DNA of 64,000 bases, from assembly GCA_022828595.1 (NCBI GenBank), contig JAKGHH010000008.1, forward strand, positions 21,878,378 through 21,942,377, in the 5' to 3' direction. Shown piece by piece: positions 11,986-24,603 of the stretch. A program made the translations under genes and the position numbers. Numbering within the stretch: the first letter of the stretch is position 1; every line of letters starts with the position of its first letter. Source of the DNA: Nelumbo lutea. Its lineage: Eukaryota; Streptophyta; Magnoliopsida; Proteales; Nelumbonaceae. The notes beneath the pieces were generated by a model, which worked only from the letters and a program-made list of their open reading frames with translations, did not search any database and had not been told where the DNA came from.

Positions 11986-12714
11986 TGAATTGTAAATAAT
12001 TTTATTTTGGAGATACTGTCACATGCAAATGCATGTACATGTTTACTAGTAAATACTAAAAGTCCAAATCGGGGCCTTATAGCACAATACTTTGTGAATG
12101 AGCTTTTCCTATCGCAGCTTATTTTTAACCGTTCACCTGTCATTTAGGCTGCATTTGAGAGTGCTTCTCAATGGGTATTTTTGTGCTTTTTAAGTTGGGT
12201 AACCGAAAAGTCAATAAAAAAAATGTTTGGTTAAAAAAAAAAAACTCAAAATGACATTTTTACATAGAAAATGCATATTTATAAAAAGTAGGAAAAAACT
12301 CTATTTAACTTTTTACACTTGTAAGAAGCTATTTTGGACAAAAAAAACTGATGACCAACCAAACATTAAAAGGTGTTTATTCAAAAAGTCCAATATGAAA
12401 TGGGTTTTTTTTTTTTTTTTTTTTTTTTTAAGCCAAGTTAAACCAAGAAGTACTTCAGTACTAGTGTTTGGGAATGTGATTTAGTGAAGTCCATAAAAGT
12501 TCGGTTTGTTTATGGCACAAATTCCATTTGCACGTATACAAATTGCATGGGAGTGTGAGTTAGGACAATGGAAATTTCGGTTCATTTTTGCTTCACATTT
12601 TATTTTACTTTGTTCTCTTATTTGCTAAAAACTCTGTTCCAAGTTTTACTTACACCTTGCCCAAAAAAAAAAACCTTCGAGTGTGTCAGCACAGTGCTAG
12701 CAAAGGATCCCGAT

Positions 12715-13028
12715 CAAGGTTTTTAAAATCGGACTGGATAGGGAACCATTCTGGGTCCAGTTCCTGGGTTGAATGGTCCAATCAGCCGGTCTGAATGGAT
12801 GGCCCACTCAGACAAAAATAAAAAATTAAAAAAAAATCAAAAACACAAAAAATGGCTAAAAACTGTTCACAGGTTGAACAGTTTGACGGTTTGACTGCCT
12901 GTATCAGCAGTTTGCTGATCATATCAATAGTTTTTTGGCCAAAAGCGGTTTTGGGGTTAAATGAAATTGATCAGGTGATCGGTTTTTGCAGTCTGACCAT
13001 CCAATCCAGTCTGATTTTGAAAACATTG
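12715..13028. mobile_element. hAT MITE, CAAGG/CAATG-ended family
   Basis: Left end caaggtttttaaaatcgg, right end the complement of caatgttttcaaaatcag. Flanks are atcccgat (12707-12714) and atcctgat (13029-13036), 7 of 8 identical. Length 314 bp, no coding capacity. Confidence 0.7.
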
Positions 13029-13195
13029 ATCCTGATAATGAAGAACTTGCTCAATCAAAGCAACAAAATTCCACATAAACACAACAACATATGAATTTGA
13101 GTACAGAAATGTGACGGCCAAACCCTTTTAGGGATAGTAGCACAGCAAATGATTGAACCAGTTTCTTGGCTCAATGCATTTTTTCGAAACACTAA

Positions 13196-13694
13196 GAGTC
13201 CATTTGGTTCATGGTCAGGATCAAAAGTGAATCAGAACCAAAATCCCTTAAAATCAGAATCGGAATCACCCATTTCCATCACGTCTCACCTATATGGTTC
13301 AGATGGTAATCGGAATTAAATTCCAATCATCCTTATTTAATCAATAGAAAATTTTGATTTTTGTATTAGCTTATTAATATTTTATTAGTATTTAATAATT
13401 AATAATTTAATATTTTATGATTAATTTATCATTATTTTATAATCATTTATAATATTATTATTTTATTACATTTTTATCAATATCTTATTAATATTAGGGA
13501 AGGGTGTATTAGGGTCTGGGGGGTTTTTGGTTAGCAGTTGTTTACTTTCGGGCAAACTCTAAAATGGGAATCTCATTGGGGGGTTGGAATAGTCATTCCC
13601 CTATACGAGAATCAGAATCCCATTTCCACCAAACAAACGACTAGAATCCTAATGGGCCTTTCCAATCCTAATTCCAGGCATCTTAAACGGACCC
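13196..13694. mobile_element. Tourist-like (PIF/Harbinger) MITE
   Basis: Left end gagtccatttggttc, right end the complement of gggtccgtttaag, flanked by TAA (13193-13195) and TTA (13695-13697). PIF/Harbinger elements insert at TWA. The interior (catggtcaggatcaaaa) is related to the right part of the 38153-38420 element. The centre is very AT-rich. Confidence 0.65.
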
Positions 13695-13699
13695 TTATT

Positions 13700-16630
13700 A
13701 ATGGGCCTTTCCAATCCTAATGCAGCTATTCTTTGAATTAAGTATTAGCTCCATTGTTTTTCTTTTCTTATTTGTGCAGGTTACATGTTCGTGTATTTGT
13801 CATACTGATATTAAGAACTAAGAAGAACAAAATTTTTAATGTTTCTCATGGCGATCTGCAATGCTTAGGAATAACATCGCTATCAACCATCATGCCATGT
13901 TAATATGTTACTACTAATTAGCAAGCGTGAAGTCCTCTCCTTTCAATTCAAATGGATCAGCAGGCGAGCAGCAGCGGTGAGCTGGCCAAATCCCATGGAG
14001 TGCGGGTCCGTGACTAACCCATCCTAATCAAATCTGGGGAGACTGAGAATTGAGATCTTTCTTGGTCGTGAACGAAACCGTGTTCGTAATTTCGTATCCC
14101 TCCTTAACACGTCTTTTCTTTGAACTGGTTTAGTTTACGACCATTGCACCCGCAAATCTCAGCGCATGAACAAGACTTTCAATAAAAAAGAAAAAGAAAA
14201 AAACCAGAAGCAATGAAGCCGCTGCTCAGCTCATGTGCAAATGTTGGAGTTGGAGGGATGGAAATAGTAGAAATCGCGTAAATGATTCAGCTTGAAAACG
14301 TGTTCACCAAAAACTAGACAGAGTTTCGTAAAAATTTGGGAATATTCCTAGAACAGCTGGCCTTGGATCCTTTTCCAATTTCACTTCCTCTCAAGTCGGA
14401 GCCATTGAGTCATTGACCAGAGTACTGACTACCTGCTCTGAAGTCTGAGGTCTGTTAATCTGTCTGTCACTGTCATATCTTGCAAAGGGGACCCTTGTCT
14501 TAAAACTCGGGTAAGCTTTGCCCATACACATGGCTAGTTGCTGGCTGCTACTGCAATTTCCCGAGTTTTAAGATCGTCTCTGCTCTCCTCATTTCCCGCT
14601 TCCCTCTCTCCCTCTCTCCACTGGTGCTGTCCTCTTCAATGGCGGTACCATCTGAGACATCAACTCTATTCATACAATGGGGCCAATCAGGGCATGCCAC
14701 GTCAGCCTCACCTTAATCAGATGACCTTGGTTGTATCATGTTTGGCTCAATATTACTAGCATCAACCAAGTGTAGATGATTTTCTCCTTAGGTGGTGTTT
14801 GGTAAGTTTGAAAGGGGTCTGATATCTAAAAACTTGCTTTTCAGATGTTGGATGATGGTTGAACCTGAAAAGTGAATCATTTATAACAACTAAACAAAGA
14901 ATATAAATTTTACAGCTTATAAGCAAAGATTAAATTTTACCCAGAAAAAAACAAAGATTAAAATCGGGTATCATATCCATATCAGCGCATTCAGATATGC
15001 ATGAACATATATGGATATAAAAGGAAGGTTTTTTTTTTTAAATATTTAAAAACTTTAAAATATTGGATAAAACCCTTTAATACCAATAAAATTAAAAAAG
15101 GATAATAAAAATAAAAAATATTGGACATAGTAATATTTTAATCCTTATTGATAAGTCTTTGACCCTTAAAAGGGTGCACAACATTTGGCTCCTTGGACAA
15201 TTATTAAAGTTGGGAAATCGTGGGAGAGTTCTAAACAAGCATGGAACAAGGATTTGGTTTACCCAAGTTGGAAGGGCAACTGGAATTTTTTCTTCTCCAG
15301 ACAATTCTTCTAACCTGCCTGTGGGCACTGAGCTGTGCCCATACCTTCATGTGTGCAGAGCCGGGCACATGCTTTGGTCCCAGGATTTGAATGGCAAATC
15401 CCGTGCGAACACATCCATATCCCTTCAGCCACTCTCTCCATGCTTCATGCCTTTAAACGAATCTCTGATGTGAAATCCAACCCGTATCATGTCATTACTG
15501 CTCTGAACTCTTGACCATTGTTCTGAGGTCGAACTGAATCATAAATTCAACCCGAAACCAGAAAGCAATTCATCAGAATTCACTCATCCGGTACAATTCA
15601 TACATGCCCATGTCGTTTACTATGTCATAGACCGTATATATATATATATAACACCCCAATTTAAATCAAACTTAAACAATTTTTGTCTGAATGTTTACCC
15701 ATTTACCCAGAGAAGGGAAAACGAACAAGACCTAAGAGGAAGACAGAGAGATGGGGTGATGACATAGGTATGAAATGAATTGATGAGATCAATGTGGATG
15801 TCACATCTTACATGCCCACAAACCAGCAGCATGCTTTGGCTTGCTGTGCGACTTGTGGGAGGGGTTCCTGTGAAAGAGCGGGAACAGCGCCGTGACTCGG
15901 ACCGGGTCAACATGAGACCAGGCGAGAGGTGACAGGACTAAGGAGACAGCGATGATCACCCATGTTAGATGTTGGGCCCTCGGGCACGCGTTATCTTGAT
16001 CAAGGGTCCCACCCCTTACATCACCCCTGTTTGACAAAGTTTTTCACTCGCTGCAACTCTCCTTCCTTTTCCATGGTTAGCTGTAAACCAAACCAAACAA
16101 GGCTTTCGAGGTGGTTAAAATCATTTTAAAACCATTCATTGGTTGCTCCAATTATAGCTCTCAACACGCTAACCCACAAAAGTCGATGCCATGAAATCTC
16201 TCTCTGTTTGTTTTGTTTAATTTTGAGCTGCCACTTCTCTTCACATGCCTAACCCTAACGTCTATAAAAGAAATGATCTGTTTGACTAATAACACCCAGA
16301 CCAAGTGGCCAACCTATCACCATCTGGTTCAATCATTGAACCACTATCAAATCAAGGTCAGTATGGGTCGAATCAGACGAACCATCCACTTTCGTATCTG
16401 TGTTTGGTTAAAGTGTAACTGCAAATATGTTTGGTGCAATTGAAGTTATTTATGATTCATGAAAATGCAATTTTGTTTTGATTTTGTATTGATAAATTCT
16501 ATTTTCCTTTTAAACATATTTGATTGTAATGAGTACGATTACAAGCACAAATTTAGAAATTGGATTCTACCTTTTTTATATTGATGAAATTTGAGTATAA
16601 AAATGTGTTTTCACTTTTTGGAATCGAATT
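13700..16630. other. Gene-free interval with a GC-richer patch
   Basis: No gene recognised. A 13702-13720 stretch repeats gggcctttccaatcctaat from inside the preceding MITE. A GC-richer patch at about 15690-16040 carries a 78-codon minus-strand open frame with one hydrophobic segment, but I cannot match it to a family. Single transposon ends (for example ggtggtgtttggtaag at 14792) appear without partners. Confidence 0.4.
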
Positions 16631-16633
16631 TTG

Positions 16634-16898
16634 GGCTGTGTTTGGTTGCAGTGCAATTTTATTTGTATTAGTACAAATGCATGGGAATGCAAATGTAAAA
16701 AATTCAAATTCTGATTTAATTTTGTTTTGGATTTTACTTTATTCTGTTTCATGTCTTAATTTATTTCATTTGTACTGCAATCAAACAAAATAAACTAAAA
16801 TTTGAAATAAAAATAGGTCAAAATTTACACTCAAATCATTTGCACTGCCATGATTTTGCATCAGTGCAAATTTATTTGTGTTGCAACCAAACACAGCC
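16634..16898. mobile_element. Inverted-repeat MITE (GGCTGTGTTTGGTTGCA ends)
   Basis: Both ends read ggctgtgtttggttgca (right end on the complement). TTG flanks both sides at 16631-16633 and 16899-16901. Length 265 bp, strong foldback. A 3-bp duplication and this terminal motif fit a Tourist-like MITE. Confidence 0.65.
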
Positions 16899-16981
16899 TT
16901 GATTTCATTTTCAATGCAAAAAAAAAAAAATGTAAGAAAAGTATTCATTTTCATTTTTTTTAGTACAAAAATGCATTCCTT

Positions 16982-17685
16982 ACCAAATTTGCTTGGGTTC
17001 GGCTTTTGCACATTTACCAAACGCAACAGGTGTCATTGGGGTTTGCTTGGAAGAACTTACCATAGAATAGTACTATTGGCGGATTGGCCTCCTCCTAGGA
17101 TCCCAATCCCATTTACTAATTACAACTGAATAATTATGGCCTATTTGTTTCCTCTTAACTCTTATCTCTTAAAATGAATCTTTTAACTTTAAGAGAAAAA
17201 TTGTTGTTCATTTCCTCTTATCTCTTAAAGTGCAATCATACAACTTTTTATTTTTCAATGATACTCCAGAAAAAAAAAAAAACAAACAAAAACTCTCATA
17301 TATAAGGTCAAAATGAATATTTGATAATTTTTATCAAATTTGGTTGGGTTCGGCTTTTGCACATTTACCAAACGCACCAGGTGTCATTGGGGTTTGCTTG
17401 GAAGAACTTACCATAGAATAGTACTATTGGTGGATTGGCCTCCTTCTAGGATCCCAATCCCATTTACTAATTACAACTGAATAATTATGGCCTATTTGTT
17501 TCCTCTTAACTCTTATCTCTTAAAATGAATCTTTTAACTTTAAGAGAAAAATTGTTGTTCATTTCCTCTTATCTCTTAAAGTGCAATCATACAACTTTTT
17601 ATTTTTCAATGATACTCCAAAAAAAAAAAAAAAACAAACAAAAACTCTCATATATAAGGTCAAAATGAATATTTGATAATTTTTA
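16982..17685 (+). repeat. Tandem duplication of a ~351-bp unit
   Basis: Two adjacent copies, about 16982-17332 and 17333-17685, differ by only a few substitutions (for example acgcaacagg against acgcaccagg) and by the length of an A-run. The unit contains a small palindrome around ttaactctt/aagagaaaaa. Confidence 0.9.
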
Positions 17686-17861
17686 GAATTTAGAATTCAA
17701 AATCTTTGCATTCAGAGTTCAAGGAAAGAAAACTTCAGCATTACCAATATACTTCTTAATGTAATTATTACACTTTCAGATGTCAGATTTCATAGCAAAT
17801 GAACAAACCCTTAGTGAATGTATAGGGATATGTGTACCCTAAACAAACCTAGGTTGATTTA

Positions 17862-18438
17862 GGCCACATTTGGGAGTGTTTAAGTTAAAAATAAGTACTT
17901 CAAAACAAGTACTTATTTGAATAACCACTTATTTGTATTTATCATCCAACTTTTTCAAGTGCTTATTTTAAAAAATAAACACTTATTTCATATTGGGCGT
18001 ATGATAGTCTTTTTCTCGGATAAGCATTTAAGTAAGCATTTATGACTATTTTGTCATTCATTTTCTTTCAAAATTTCAAAATATACCCTTATGAAAGTAC
18101 TTTTATTAAATTACTTTTATAAAAACACTTTTATGAAAGTATTTTTATGAAAACATTTTTACAAAAATACTTTTATAAAAGCACTTTATAAAAGTATTTT
18201 TATAAAATTCAACTAAGGATAATTTTATAAATGATATTTTAAAATTCAACTAGGGATAATTTTGGAAGAAAAAAAAATTGAATAAGTGCTTATGCAAAAA
18301 AAGCTAGAAACTTGGACTTAAAACATAAGCCCTTATTTTTCAAATAAGCATTTATTTGGGACTGATTTCCTAAATGCCAATTAATACCTAATAGCTCAAA
18401 TGAGCACTTATATTGAATAAGCACTCCTAAACATGGCC
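17862..18438. mobile_element. Probable Tourist-like MITE
   Basis: Left end ggccacatttgggagtgttt, right end the complement of gaggccatgtttaggagtgc. The left flank is TTA and the right flank TCA, a decayed 3-bp duplication. The interior is rich in (a/g)agtacttttat-type degenerate tandem motifs around 18090-18200. Confidence 0.5.
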
Positions 18439-18612
18439 TCAAATCAGGTCTTTAGCATGCTAACACTAAGAATAAAAACTAATAATTTTGTCCATCATTC
18501 TTAATTGATTAGATATATAGTGCTTGTTACTGATTATAATTAGAGCGGGTTAGCCTAACCCATTGAATTTGTGAATCATGTTTTTGACAAAGCCAAAGCC
18601 AAGCTCATAAAA

Positions 18613-18972
18613 TTAGGGCTTCTCATGGTTCGATTAATCAAATTGTAGGCATATGTTTGAAACTGAACCAGTTATTCAATTTTTAGAAAATACCAAATCA
18701 AAACCAAACTGAATCAATCGATTAATTAATTGACTACTTCGATTTTTTGTTTTTTTTTTTAATTTGTATTTATAATATATATTATAAATACATATAATTT
18801 AAATATTATAAATATATATTATATATAATAAAAATTAATCTTTATTTTTTTAACAAGTTAATTAAAACCAAACTGACCGATTTTGGTTAACTAGAGTTTT
18901 TTATTCAGATTATCGGTTTCAGTTCGATTTTCGACTTTAGGTTTTTTTTATGAACAGCCGTTACACCCCCTA
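18613..18972. mobile_element. Probable degenerate hAT MITE
   Basis: Begins tagggcttctcatggttcg and ends with the complement of tagggggtgtaacggctg. Possible flanks (cataaaat, catgaaag) agree at 6 of 8 bases only if the boundary is shifted by one, so the TSD is not secure. Confidence 0.4.
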
Positions 18973-18979
18973 CATGAAA

Positions 18980-21275
18980 GGTAGGGCAGGACTTACTTGG
19001 GGAAATGGCTAATGGGAACCTAGCTAGGTAATAAGCCCGTGAGAACTAGTCGTTATTGAGTGAAAATAAAGAAAGGAACATAACGGTACAAAAGGCTCTC
19101 TTTCTTAATTCTAGCTAATGTTAGAAGATAGAAAGAAAGTAAGAAAAAAAAGCCCATCTTTGTTGACCCCATTTCTTCATTTGTTAAACCTTATTTTTTG
19201 TCCGTTTTATTATTACCATTTCCCTCCGGAAGAGCTAAAGAATCTTGGGCACATTAGGGATCGTATGATGCAAGAGCCGATATACTTCCCGTGCTACCAT
19301 ACTACCATACTGTTACACTCTCAAAAACCACCAAGAAGCATCAACTTTTGCTTGATCACTGGGCCCCAAACTGGTTGACCCATCAGCTAAATGAGTATCA
19401 GGTAAGATCTGATTAGAAGTTGATTGAAACATAATTAAAATTTATAAACATATCATTATCAAAAAAAGGTACACATGCAATAGATGATGGACCACATGTA
19501 GGTAACTGGTCCCACACTAGTGACCCACCAGAGTTACTGCACCACACGATGAAATCTATCTCCTCAGCAAGTCACCAACGCATGGACCATACTACACAGA
19601 TTAAGTTAAGGTGGTAGTTGATATATCAACAACTGCATGTGGGAATGACCTAACCACATAGAGGGCGCATGGAGCAAAGATATATATATTTATTGCCTTA
19701 GAGAAGGATTGGATGAGGAGGGTCAGAAATAGCTGCTGAGAACATTAGCCAAGGGCCTTATTTTATTCTTTAATTTTGGCTAACGTTTGAGCACGTAGAG
19801 TGTTTGAGTTATGGACTATTTATATTGTTTTAAATTCATTATTTCAATTGTAATAAATATGTTAAGAGGGGTCCCAATGTTTAAACATATAAAACCTCCT
19901 AAATCTTATTATAAGTGTTTTGGTGACCGTAAAAACCAATACATATCAACACTTGAACCATGCTACGTAGGAACCCTCCAATTGAAACTGCACAAATGGC
20001 TAGAAATATTTCTTTTGGTTTTTCATGGTTCATATAATAGGGGATAAAGGTCGGGACTGAGCAGGGTGCAGTTAAGGTGACGGGGATCAGCTGCGAGTCC
20101 CATGGAGCGTACCCCACAGCCCATCCCATCCGTGCATTGGAAATATCTCCTCATGACAAGCAGGGGAGATGTTCCCATGCATGAAAGGGATGGGTTGTGG
20201 GGTGCACTTTGTGGGCAGCTGAACTGATCACACACACACAGGTTCATTGGCTATGGTTCCAATTGACCCAACTCAAATTAGGTATTGGGGTACTCGAGCT
20301 TAATTTGAATCAGAAACTCGATTCAAGCTTGATTGAGTTTCAAGTCTCCATTTTCAAACTTGACTTGAATCCATTATAAATAAATTAGTGTCTACTTATA
20401 TTTTAAATTAAAAATTAATATTTTATTATAAGTTCAATTAGGCTCACGAACTGTTGGAGTCAAGTATTGTAAAGCTGGAACTCAACTCACTACCCCTATC
20501 ATTAATGGACATATCAAAGAGAGCCTGTATTTCACTTTCTAAGGGGTTTGATCCCAAGCTTTCTATCTTGAAGCTGAAGGAATTCAGACTAACCATCTGG
20601 ATCATCAACAAATGGGTAGAAATATCTGTTCTGATCATGGTTTATTGCCGACCTCCCAAAGTAACCCTCCCAGGTGGGACCCACTCATCGGGACTGTGTA
20701 CAGAGGACAGGTGTCCATGTGGGCCCATGGGTGCCCACTGAATGGGGACTAGGGACATGGAGAAGTATGGGGAGAGCTCCACTCACGTGGATGAACAGTT
20801 GGAGCATGGGCTGCCCAAGACATCAAACATTATTTGTGTCTTGTGCCTACAAGAAGGCATATGCGTAGGTTTCCGTGTATGGAAACTGTGATGTGAGCCA
20901 TGGATGCAGTCACCACCAAGACAAGAATAAATACAAACTCCACTAGGTTCCACAAGACTCAACATCACAGTCTTATACACATCCAATCAATACTGCAATG
21001 AAGGCAAGAGAAACACTGCTTGTGAAGAATGTAGAAGGAGAGGATGCCCACCTTATTTTCAAAAATATCCATTGCACCTGGGCGTCATCCTTCATCAGAT
21101 TCCCACCTTATTTTAATCATAAGCTATCATCTGTCTATTGGGGGTCACATACAATGTACCCTGATTTTGGCTGCCCACTTTTGACCCGATTAACTGGACC
21201 CGACCCTCACAAAACACACCTTCTCGTATTAATTTTACAACTGTTTGGATTGGATGGCTTCTTGTTCTTGGTGGC
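18980..21275. other. Gene-free interval
   Basis: No gene recognised. There are fragments with the ctcgagctt/aactcgatt pattern at about 20290-20345 and GC-richer unique DNA at 20640-20830 and 20040-20220. None has a second terminus or a recognisable product. Confidence 0.4.
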
Positions 21276-21281
21276 ACTGAA

Positions 21282-21924
21282 TAGAGCTGTCAACGGAATT
21301 GGGGCTGGTTGGAAATAGGGTAATCACTTCTTCTGAACGAATTATTAAACGGGTCTCAAAATTGAAACGATTATTAATCGGAATAATCAAGTCTAATTCA
21401 ATTAGACCTGATTTTACTTGACATTTATAATGACCCTTGATAATAACTTGGAACTTTATATTTTTTATAACATAATTTTAATAAAAATGATAATATTTAA
21501 TAAATAGTAAATTCGTATATGCTAATAAAACAAATGTTTTTAATCAAAATTATCTTATACGTTGCAAGGATTTGATTATGATGTAGTAAAGGTGAAAAAG
21601 ATATGATAGCAAAAGAAACTTATAACCACCAATCAACTGGCATCATAAAGGTGATAATCAATCAGATGGATTTTCATCTTTCCAGCATTATAAATTTTTT
21701 CATATTATATATAAAATCTATCCTTTTAAACAAAATATAACAAAAATTATAAAAATAACCGGGAGGCCTTTATATATTATTAACTATATAATTAATTCGG
21801 AACAGCTGATTCTAACCCAATTATTAATCCAGCCACATATCACATAATCAGACCCAACATAATCCGTTTAATCGATTCGGTTCTATTTTATAGACCTGAC
21901 GGTCCTGACCCATTGACAGCTCTA
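21282..21924. mobile_element. hAT MITE (TAGAGCTGTCAA ends)
   Basis: Left end tagagctgtcaacgg, right end the complement of tagagctgtcaatgg. Flanks gcactgaa (21274-21281) and gcgctgaa (21925-21932) match at 7 of 8. AT-rich interior, no transposase. Confidence 0.75.
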
Positions 21925-22190
21925 GCGCTGAACCTGAACCGACCCGACTATTACGCCTTTTAAAGTTAAAATGCGATGTCCAATTGGGCCAAGTTTGCTC
22001 CTGCTTCAAACCCGAACCGATTTCCATGCAGAAGTCATTAACCATCAGTTGATCAGGTTGATTGTTGACGTATGAGATCTCATAGGTGGGACCCATTTGA
22101 TGATGATTCCCGATCCCCTTCACGTAAGTCAGAGACTGTTGATGAAATCCAGACGACCACAGATTTTCTTCTTTAATGATACCAAAAGAA

Positions 22191-22371
22191 ATGGGCACAT
22201 AGAGACTTACAGAGAACATGATCTGAAATCAAGATATTGGAAAGGAAATGGATAGGCAAGATTAAGGGAATTAATTTGGTAATGGGCACATAGAGACTTA
22301 CAGAGAACATGATCTGAAATCAAGATATTGGAAAGGAAATGGATAGGCAAGATTAAGGGAATTAATTTGGT
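22191..22371 (+). repeat. Perfect 90-91 bp tandem duplication upstream of the ERF gene
   Basis: The segment beginning atgggcacatagagactt occurs at 22191-22281 and again at 22282-22371. I could find no mismatch over 90 bp. It ends about 295 bp before the ERF start codon, so it lies in the presumed promoter. Confidence 0.93.
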
Positions 22372-22593
22372 CATAGACTTACTTTCCATCCATTAAAATT
22401 CAAATCTCTCGTTAAGAGACAACTGGAGACTAAACGATAAAGAAAAGAAGGAAGACCAAATTAATAGTGGGCCCACTCTGCCCTACAATTGGGTTCCAGC
22501 ATTTGCCAAAAAGAAGCCTCCAGTGGATCAATCAAGCCCAGTTCACAACTACATAAACCCCCTCACCCCCCTTACTTCAACCCCCTCTGCTCA

Positions 22594-22614
22594 TTCTCTC
22601 TCTCTCTCTCTTTC
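22594..22614 (+). repeat. CT-rich tract in the presumed 5' UTR of the ERF gene
   Basis: A (CT)n run lies about 50-70 bp before the ERF start codon. Such tracts are common in plant 5' UTRs and core promoters. The transcription start itself is not determined. Confidence 0.6.
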
Positions 22615-22665
22615 TCCTTGTCTCTCACTTTCTCCCTCTAGACTCTAGTTTCTCAAACACTAACA

Positions 22666-23340
22666 ATGGCCAGACCACAACAGCGATATCGAGGCGTCCG
22701 TCAGAGGCATTGGGGCTCCTGGGTCTCTGAGATTCGACACCCTTTACTGTAAGTTTGTAAATGATCCAAATCCTGATGTTTCTTAAACGTTTCGATGTGT
22801 TCCTGGGATTAACTAAGGAAGCGTTTGGTTTGGCTCTGTTCCCAATTTTGGACATACAGGAAGACAAGAATATGGCTAGGAACATTCGAGACTGCCGAGG
22901 ACGCAGCCCGGGCCTATGACGAAGCAGCCAGACTCATGTGCGGGCCAAGAGCAAGAACCAACTTCCCTTACAACCCCAATGCGCCGCAGACCTCTGCGTC
23001 CAAGCTTCTCTCTGCAACCTTGACAGCAAAATTACATCGTTGCCATATGGCTTCTCTCCAGGTGGCCAATTCTGTTATGAAAGAGCCTCAGAAAGCTCCG
23101 TCACCGGTTGTCCTGTCCGATAACGGCATTGCCGGACAGTCGGAAGAAATGGGTGTGTGGTCGTCATCGAAGAGACCGGCCGTGCAACAGCCTGAGACCA
23201 ATTGGGTCGTGAAGAAAGTCCAAATGGAGAGCACCCCACAGTTCAAACCTCTCGAAGATGATCATATAGAGCAGATGATACAGGAGCTACTTGATTATGG
23301 GACAGTTGAGCTCTGTTCTTCGACATTAGACTCTCTCTAG
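22666..23340 (+). CDS. ERF003: AP2/ERF transcription factor, ERF003-like (SHINE/WIN group)
   Basis: Nuclear DNA-binding regulator with one AP2 domain. Exon 1 is 22666-22748 and exon 2 is 22860-23340; the intron (GT at 22749, AG ending 22859) splits a Leu codon inside the AP2 domain. The product is 187 residues. It starts [20 protein letters not shown], then [20 protein letters not shown] and ARTNFPYN, a nearly invariant AP2 signature of the ERF003 branch; the N-terminus, the CGPRAR stretch and the C-terminal [15 protein letters not shown] motif agree with that branch rather than with SHN1 itself. SHN/WIN relatives promote cuticle and wax or cell-wall programmes; the specific role of ERF003-type proteins is less clear, so function beyond transcription control is inference. 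The acidic C-terminal motif may act in activation. The frame is intact and the intron position is the one typical for the group. Confidence 0.95.
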
Positions 23341-24420
23341 CTTCGTCACAAGCGTCTTCTCATCTCGCTCGCGGCTAATGCGACTCATTTTCTATTTAAA
23401 CCTTTTCGAATCCCCCATCTGTGTTATTAGATCGTATCTGAGCTTTAGGTTTTTGTTCCAAGCGACTCATTCGATGGGATGATATTATTATCATATGTAC
23501 AGTTAGAGAATTTCAATAGAATATATATGAGATATTACATATTCCAAGCTCCTCTGTTCACGAGCAGTAAAGGAACCCAAATTAAAGTTGCAAAGGTGAG
23601 GGAATTTAGAAGGTTCAATTTCTTTCTTAGCTTTCAAATTGCCTCTCTTTTCTTCTCGGCCTCTTCTTGGGTTTCAAACTCAAAAAGTTATTTAGGCTGA
23701 TTGAGTGGAGCTCTCCCTTTAATGATTTTCCATTCAGGCCTTGACGATTCATAGTGGTGGGCTCTCTCTCTCTCTCTGTGGCGTGATTGTGAATGAGTTC
23801 ACATGTGGTGCAATGTGAACTGTGTGGGCAGATTTGGAGACGATGATGACCTCTCTTTGCTATTGCCTCTTTAACTGAAACTCTGAAAGTCTGAAACAGC
23901 TCTGAGCTGAGGTTCTAGCAGGTTTAGGTCCTTTGACTCTTGAAAGTCTGAAGTGCTACTTTTGACCCATTTCTTGGCTATTAGGCTCTCTGGTTAGTCC
24001 GATTTCATAAATCGCGAGGCACCAAATTTAAGTGATATCCCACTTGTGGATACCACGGCACACCATTTTTCAAGCGTTATGATGTTAGAGATTTATATCT
24101 TGATTGCTTACGTCAAAACGTTTTTTTTTTTTTTGATCACCTGCAATTGCGGGGATCCCCTCTTCCGGAATCTGCTTAACCAGTTAAGATACCGGGGATC
24201 TATCATAAAACCTTGAAAACAACCTATCCCATTGATTATTGAACATGCCTATTTTGGTGGCCCACCTCCTTGAATGTGATTGAGGTAAAAGATGTGGCGT
24301 CAATTTTAACCGTCCGATCAGAACACTGTTCCATGGATGCTCAATGCAGAGAAGAGAAACCAGTCTACAAATTCATGGGGTTCAAAATTCTGATGGTTAG
24401 GCTCACCTTAGCTTGATTTA

Positions 24421-24603
24421 GGGGCCGTTTGATAACAACTGAAAATCACTTTGTCTTTTAGCAAATAAGTTTTTAAGGAGGTTGTGGGCTCCTTACTGGC
24501 TGAAGTTGAGGTTGAAAATTCTATTATTTAATTATTTTAATGACTAGATGGCAGAGTAATAAATCTTTCAGTTCAGCAAATTCAGATGTTAATAAATGGC
24601 CCC
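24421..24603. mobile_element. Tourist-like MITE (GGGGCC ends)
   Basis: Left end ggggccgtttgataac, right end the complement of ggggccatttattaac, flanked by TTA on both sides (24418-24420 and 24604-24606). Length 183 bp, no coding sequence. Confidence 0.75.
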
